Assembly (NCBI RefSeq): GCF_002939705.1
Contig: NZ_MDCB01000001.1
Span: 124,001 to 188,000, forward strand
Reading direction: 5' to 3'
Source: Xanthomonas albilineans
GTDB lineage: Bacteria > Pseudomonadota > Gammaproteobacteria > Xanthomonadales > Xanthomonadaceae
Length of the DNA: 64,000 nt
Below the pieces are notes generated by a model. The model was given only the letters and a program-made list of their open reading frames with translations, had not been told where the DNA came from and made no database searches. Below, in pieces: positions 59,685 through 64,000 of the stretch; within the stretch, counting starts at the first letter, position 1, and every line of letters begins with the position of its first letter. A program made the position numbers and the translations under genes.

Positions 59685-62279
59685 TTATTGCGTCGGTGTG
59701 CGAGGTTGAGCCTGTAACCACTGTTCCAGTGCGCTTGCGGGCAGCGCACGCGAGAATAGGAAGCCTTGCAGCACGCCACAGCCCAGTTCCGCCAGCAGGC
59801 TGCGCTGCGCGTCGGTCTCCACGCCCTCGGCCACGGTGTGCATGCCCAAGGTTTCGCCGATGCGCAACACCGAGGTGGTCAGGGCACGGGAGGTCGGGCT
59901 GTGCTCCAAGTCGCGGACGAAGCTCATATCCAGCTTGAGTTCGTTAATCGGCAATTGGTGCAGATGGCTGAGGCTGGAATAACCCGTGCCGAAATCGTCC
60001 AGCGATAGTAATACGCCGCTGCTTTGCAATTGCCGCAGATTGTCCAGTACCGCGGCGGTGTTGGACAGCATGACGCTTTCGGTCATTTCCAAGGCCAGAT
60101 CGTCGGCGACCAGGCCATAGGCGCTCAGCATCTGCTCTACTCGCGCGGGTAATTGCGGTTCGGCGAAATTATTGGCGGATAGGTTCACCGCCACGCGCGG
60201 CACTGGAATCCCGCGCAGACGCCAGTCGGCCATCTGACGGCAGGCTTCGCGCAACGCCCATTGGCCGAGTTCCTCGATCAGCCCGCATTCCTCTGCCATC
60301 GGCACGAACCGTGCCGGCGAGATATTGCCGAGATTGGGATGTTCCCAGCGCAACAGTGCTTCCACCCCATACAGCGCATGCGGTGCTTGGCTGAATACCT
60401 GCGGTTGGTAATGCAGTTGCAGTTCGTTCTGATGCAAGGCGTCGCGCAGCGCGGTCTCCAACGCCACGCGTTCTTGCGCCATGCGGTTCATGTCGGAGCT
60501 GAAATAGCGGAAGCTGCCGCCGCCTTCGTCCTTGGCTCGGTACATGGCTAGATCGGCGTGGCGCAACAGTGTTTCGATGTCGTCGCCGTCCTCGGGAAAC
60601 ATCGCCACGCCGATGCTTGCACTCGGATGCAGGGTGACATGGCCGACCACCACCGGCTCGGCCAGTGCCAGCAGTAGGCGTTCGGCGGTGCCGGCGGCCT
60701 GTTCAGCTCCGCATTGCGGCAACATCATCACGAATTCGTCGCCGGACTGACGACTGAGCAGGTCGGTCACTCCCATTTCCTCGGTCAGCCGTTGCGCGAT
60801 ATCGCGCAGCAATCCGTCGCCGGCGTGATGTCCCTGGGTCTCGTTGACGCGTTTGAACCGGTCGATATCCACGAACAGGATCGCGACCGGGGAGCCATGG
60901 TATTCGGCATCGGCCAGCGCCTGTTCGGCGCGTGCGCTGAACATCACCCGGTTCGGCAGATTGGTCAGCGCGTCGTAGAAAGCCAACTGATGCACGCGTT
61001 CCTTTGTCTGTTCGCGTTCCATCGCCAACGCACACAGGTGTACGCACAGTTCGATCAGGCGCATGTGCCAGGGCAGTGGTTCGCAAACCTCGCGATAGTA
61101 CAGCGCAAAGCTACCGAGCACGCGCCCGCCGCTGGATTTGATCGGGGTGGCTACGCAGGTACCCAGATGCAATTCCTCTGTCAGCGAGCGGTAGTCTGCG
61201 AACAACTCATCGCGCTGTGCATCCTTGACCATCACCTGTTTGCCGCGCCAGATCGCGCTGCCGGAAGCGCCGACATTAGGGCCGATGGGTACGTTTCCTA
61301 CCTTTTGCCGTAATAGCTCGGGCATGCTCGGTGCGACCAGTAGATGCAGATTGCTGTTGCTGTCCACGCTGAAGATCGAGGTCAATAGCTGCGGAGCGAT
61401 GCGCTCGAACTCCCGGCAGATCAGCGTTGCGACATCGACCAGTGGCTGTTCGCGGACCATCGCATCGAGCACGTTCTTGTGCAGCACTTCGTGCATCTTG
61501 CTGTGGGTGATGTCGGTGAAGGACAACATGTAGTGCTGGACAGAGCCGTCTTCCTCGGTGATCGGGTTGGCCACCATCGTGATCCACAACGGTGTGCTGT
61601 CCTTGCGATAGACCAACAAATCGACCTGGTGGCCGAACCCAGCGCGCATGCGCTCGCGGGTCTGCGACACCACCTGCATATCACTGCCTGGGCCCGGCAG
61701 TACTCCGCTGGGAAGTTTTCCAAGGATTTCTTTTGTGTCGTAGCCGAATACGCGGCTGAAACCGGCATTCACATAAAGAATGTGCAAGTCTTTGTCGCAC
61801 AGCATAATGGCGCTGTCGCTACGTTCCAGTGCCAGTGACAGCAAGCGCATCTTGGTGTCGCGCTCGCGCTCGGCGCTGATGTCGCGCACTTGCAGTACCT
61901 GTAGTGGTCCACCTTCCTGCGGCACAGGCGAAGCGCTGATCGATATCCAACGCTGCACGTCCTTGCCGCTTTGCAGAAGCAGCCTGTAATCGTTACCATC
62001 GCGTAGGCAACTGGCAAGAAAATCGGCGCGAATTCCCTCGTCGATCAATTCCCCGATTTCGCGGCCCAGCGCCTGCGCCTGAGGCAAGTTCCACAGAGTT
62101 TCGGCAATGTGGTTGAAAGCGACAATGCGCGATTGCGCGTCGATGACCACGATGCCATCGGCCGTGCGCTGCATGGAATGCAACGGTGCCAGCTCTTGGC
62201 TGGACGCCACACGCGTCTGGATCGTCGCATCCGAGCTGCTGGCGGACGTGATCGGTTTGGTGACGCGGCGGTGCGGCAT
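59685..62279 (-). CDS. PAS-PAS-GAF-GGDEF-EAL c-di-GMP signalling protein
   Basis: 864 aa, cytoplasmic (no membrane segments). PAS about 35-135 and 148-260, GAF about 270-425, GGDEF about 430-590, EAL about 605-850. The cyclase motif is S512GDEF, a tolerated variant of GGDEF, with DIDRFKRVN upstream. The phosphodiesterase signature is complete: EALLRW at 640-645, the NLSANNF strand, ESVMLSN, and DDFGTGYSS. So it surely could hydrolyse c-di-GMP and may also make it, governed by the sensory domains. It follows the chemotaxis genes by 4 bases, suggesting co-transcription with cheB. Confidence 0.92.
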   Translation of the reverse strand: MPHRRVTKPITSASSSDATIQTRVASSQELAPLHSMQRTADGIVVIDAQSRIVAFNHIAETLWNLPQAQALGREIGELIDEGIRADFLASCLRDGNDYRLLLQSGKDVQRWISISASPVPQEGGPLQVLQVRDISAERERDTKMRLLSLALERSDSAIMLCDKDLHILYVNAGFSRVFGYDTKEILGKLPSGVLPGPGSDMQVVSQTRERMRAGFGHQVDLLVYRKDSTPLWITMVANPITEEDGSVQHYMLSFTDITHSKMHEVLHKNVLDAMVREQPLVDVATLICREFERIAPQLLTSIFSVDSNSNLHLLVAPSMPELLRQKVGNVPIGPNVGASGSAIWRGKQVMVKDAQRDELFADYRSLTEELHLGTCVATPIKSSGGRVLGSFALYYREVCEPLPWHMRLIELCVHLCALAMEREQTKERVHQLAFYDALTNLPNRVMFSARAEQALADAEYHGSPVAILFVDIDRFKRVNETQGHHAGDGLLRDIAQRLTEEMGVTDLLSRQSGDEFVMMLPQCGAEQAAGTAERLLLALAEPVVVGHVTLHPSASIGVAMFPEDGDDIETLLRHADLAMYRAKDEGGGSFRYFSSDMNRMAQERVALETALRDALHQNELQLHYQPQVFSQAPHALYGVEALLRWEHPNLGNISPARFVPMAEECGLIEELGQWALREACRQMADWRLRGIPVPRVAVNLSANNFAEPQLPARVEQMLSAYGLVADDLALEMTESVMLSNTAAVLDNLRQLQSSGVLLSLDDFGTGYSSLSHLHQLPINELKLDMSFVRDLEHSPTSRALTTSVLRIGETLGMHTVAEGVETDAQRSLLAELGCGVLQGFLFSRALPASALEQWLQAQPRTPTQ

Positions 62280-62283
62280 GGTA

Positions 62284-63360
62284 CTAACGTGCCTGTGCGG
62301 ACAGTGCGATCAAGCGCTCTGCGATTTTGTTCAATGGCAGCACTTCCTGCGCAGCACCAAGTCGGAAGGCAGTGCCGGGCATGCCCCAGACTACGCTGGT
62401 TGCCTCGTCCTGGACCAGGGTGCTGGCGCCGGCTTGCAGCATCTCGAGTAGCCCGCGTGCACCATCGTCGCCCATGCCGGTCAGGATGGCGCCGATCGCA
62501 TTGGCGCCAGCATTGCGCGCCACCGACTGGAACAGCACGTCTACCGCTGGTTTGTGGCGGTTGACCGGCGGGCCGTCGTCGATCTTGCAGCGCCAACGTG
62601 CACCATCGCGGATCACTTGCAGATGCTTGCCGCCGGGTGGCAAATAGGCGTGTCCGGGCAAAATCGCCTCGCCTTCGCTGGCTTCACGCACCGCCATGGC
62701 CGAATGTCGGTTGAGGCGATCGGCGAAGGCGGTGCTGAAGCCGGCAGGCAGGTGTTGGGTCATCACCACGGCGGGTGCGTCGGCCGGCATGCCTTCCAGG
62801 ACCACGCGCAGTGCTTCGGTGCCACCGGCGGATGCGCCGATGGCAATCAATCGGTCGGTGGTCCGGAATTTCAGCGAGGACAGGGCAGTGGGCGCGACCG
62901 TCGCGGGGCCGGCTGGTTTCAGTATGTCTGCGCGGTCCAGCGCACGTACCTTGGCTTTGGACGCGGCTATGACCTTGCCAATGATCTCCTCGGCATACTC
63001 TTCCAGGCCACGTGCCACGTCGAGTTTGGGTTTGGAGACGAAGTCCACCGCGCCCAAGGCAAGCGCCTGCAGTGTGGTGTCGGCACCGCGCTCGGTGAGC
63101 GAGGAGATCATCACCACGGGTGTGGGCCGCAGCCGCATCAGGTTTTCCAGGAATGCCAGCCCATCCATTCGTGGCATTTCCACGTCCAGCGTGATCACGT
63201 CCGGATTCAAACGTTTGATTTTTTCGCGTGCCAGCAATGGATCGGCAGCCGAACCGACCACTTCAATGCCAGGTGCGCGCGACAGAATCTCCGTGAGGAT
63301 TTGCCGCACGACGGCGGAGTCGTCGACGATCAGTACACGGCAAGGGGCTTCTAAATTCAT
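62284..63360 (-). CDS. cheB: Chemotaxis methylesterase/glutaminase CheB
   Basis: 358 aa. Receiver domain with phosphoacceptor Asp59 ([13 protein letters not shown]) and a C-terminal methylesterase with the Ser-His-Asp triad in [20 protein letters not shown] and GMGDDGARG. It demethylates and deamidates chemoreceptors for adaptation. The start ATG at 63360 overlaps the cheD stop (ATGA); the frame upstream is within cheD. Confidence 0.95.
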   Translation of the reverse strand: MNLEAPCRVLIVDDSAVVRQILTEILSRAPGIEVVGSAADPLLAREKIKRLNPDVITLDVEMPRMDGLAFLENLMRLRPTPVVMISSLTERGADTTLQALALGAVDFVSKPKLDVARGLEEYAEEIIGKVIAASKAKVRALDRADILKPAGPATVAPTALSSLKFRTTDRLIAIGASAGGTEALRVVLEGMPADAPAVVMTQHLPAGFSTAFADRLNRHSAMAVREASEGEAILPGHAYLPPGGKHLQVIRDGARWRCKIDDGPPVNRHKPAVDVLFQSVARNAGANAIGAILTGMGDDGARGLLEMLQAGASTLVQDEATSVVWGMPGTAFRLGAAQEVLPLNKIAERLIALSAQAR

Positions 63361-63959
63361 TCGAACAACTCCACTGCTCCGGTGACAGGAGCTTTGGCGA
63401 GACGGGCACGCACGGCCGATTCGGCGGCGGCGACTTCTGCTTCTTCGTGTGCGTGTGGCAGACGCTGTACGACAACGCGACCGGTGGCAGGAAAGAACCA
63501 TATCTTGCGCGGATGGATGCCGCGCAGATCCTCGGCGATCACCGGTATGTGCTCGGCTTTGAGGTAGTTCAGCACGAAATCCGAGTTGCGGGTACCGACC
63601 GGATTGTTGGTGAATCCCTTGAGCACGTTGCCACCGCCGAACACCTTGGCTTCCAGCCGGTTGCGGGCGGCGCCGCGCTTGAGTAGGTCGTTGATCAGCA
63701 TTTCCATAGCGTAGCTGCCGTAACGCGCCGGGGCACCATCGCCGCTCTGGCCGTCTGGCAGCATGAAGTGGTTCATGCCGCCGATCTTGAGCAACGGGTC
63801 ACGGATGCACGCCGCGACGCAAGATCCCAGGATGGTTGTCAGCGCAGTGTCATCGTCCACGACGAGATATTGCGTCGGCAATAGCTTGGCGGCCGTCGTC
63901 TTGAAGCGGGTATCGTGATACCGCATCACCTGGTCCATAGACACGGTGGCGGTACTCAT
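63357..63959 (-). CDS. cheD: Chemoreceptor glutamine deamidase CheD
   Basis: 200 aa. The CheD active site is visible as [14 protein letters not shown] (catalytic Cys) and GGMNHFMLP (His), with [13 protein letters not shown] further on. It deamidates glutamines in chemoreceptors. ATGA overlaps on both sides show a cheR-cheD-cheB operon. Confidence 0.95.
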   Translation of the reverse strand: MSTATVSMDQVMRYHDTRFKTTAAKLLPTQYLVVDDDTALTTILGSCVAACIRDPLLKIGGMNHFMLPDGQSGDGAPARYGSYAMEMLINDLLKRGAARNRLEAKVFGGGNVLKGFTNNPVGTRNSDFVLNYLKAEHIPVIAEDLRGIHPRKIWFFPATGRVVVQRLPHAHEEAEVAAAESAVRARLAKAPVTGAVELFE

Positions 63960-64000
63960 GTGTGAGCCTTGTTGACGGTGCGATACAGGGTGCGACCGCA
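63956..64000 (-). CDS. cheR: Chemotaxis methyltransferase CheR, C-terminal end only
   Basis: The last 14 codons and stop ([13 protein letters not shown]) overlapping cheD by ATGA; the rest lies beyond the window. The short ending and position ahead of cheD-cheB fit CheR, which methylates chemoreceptors. Confidence 0.65.
   Translation of the reverse strand, partial: CGRTLYRTVNKAHT

Noticed and set aside
59449-59721. 90-codon - strand frame over the end of the GGDEF-EAL gene and the G+C hairpin
   Set aside because: Spans a terminator-like hairpin and the inverted repeat; no ribosome site or family resemblance I can support.

Overview
The window is a G+C-rich chromosomal segment from a Xanthomonas-type gammaproteobacterium. 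The decisive evidence is a nearly complete rpf (DSF quorum-sensing) locus in the Xanthomonas order: greA-rpfE-recJ-prfB-lysS-rpfG-rpfC on the + strand facing rpfF-rpfB-rpfA(acnA) on the - strand. Key residues fall at the positions known for X. campestris proteins (RpfF E141/E161, RpfG D80, RpfC H199/D512/H657). There is no rpfH between rpfG and rpfC. This fits Xanthomonas lineages other than X. campestris pv. campestris; the exact species cannot be fixed from this window.

Layout. 1-7.4 kb: a + strand sugar locus with the end of a glycoamylase/GH144-like glucanase, an ABC importer (lipoprotein plus two permeases, all ATGA-overlapped, no ATPase) and a large secreted F5/8C plus (alpha/alpha)6-barrel hydrolase. 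7.5-10.6 kb: methionine salvage mtnB-mtnD-mtnC followed by a C13 (legumain-like) lipoprotein peptidase. 10.7-13.7 kb: two tandem APC amino-acid permeases. 13.9-17.4 kb: a Nudix protein, serA, and a divergent D-2-hydroxyglutarate dehydrogenase-like flavoenzyme. 17.5-19.7 kb: a DUF2388/DUF4105 pair. 19.8-23.2 kb: EF-P-like EfpL, an SDR, HMG-CoA lyase and an enoyl-CoA hydratase (leucine/acyl-CoA catabolism). 23.2-25.6 kb: a Fur-box-preceded feoA-feoB-small Cys-rich membrane protein operon. 25.8-31.2 kb: dapB, carA, carB. 31.2-46.5 kb: the rpf region, including an RF2 gene with the programmed +1 frameshift. 46.6-50 kb: a vapBC-type toxin-antitoxin pair between the two aconitase genes, then acnB.

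50-59.6 kb is an accessory island between acnB and a PAS-PAS-GAF-GGDEF-EAL gene. Its edges carry a 22-nt perfect inverted repeat (49984-50005 and 59548-59569). It holds a broken small gene, an IS1595/ISXO2-type transposase, a degraded lipoprotein gene, a tcmP - three-Cys protein (DUF5131) - tcmP cassette on the + strand, and facing it a compact - strand operon: ribbon-helix-helix regulator, tiny coupled ORF, catalytically dead long prokaryotic Argonaute, and a PD-(D/E)XK nuclease. An 11-bp perfect palindrome lies just ahead of the regulator. This resembles the inactive long pAgo plus nuclease-effector defence arrangement, here combined with a putative methyltransferase-like cassette; it is the most interesting part of the window.

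59.7-64 kb returns to core genes: the GGDEF-EAL protein and the chemotaxis genes cheB, cheD and the last codons of cheR, overlapping by ATGA.
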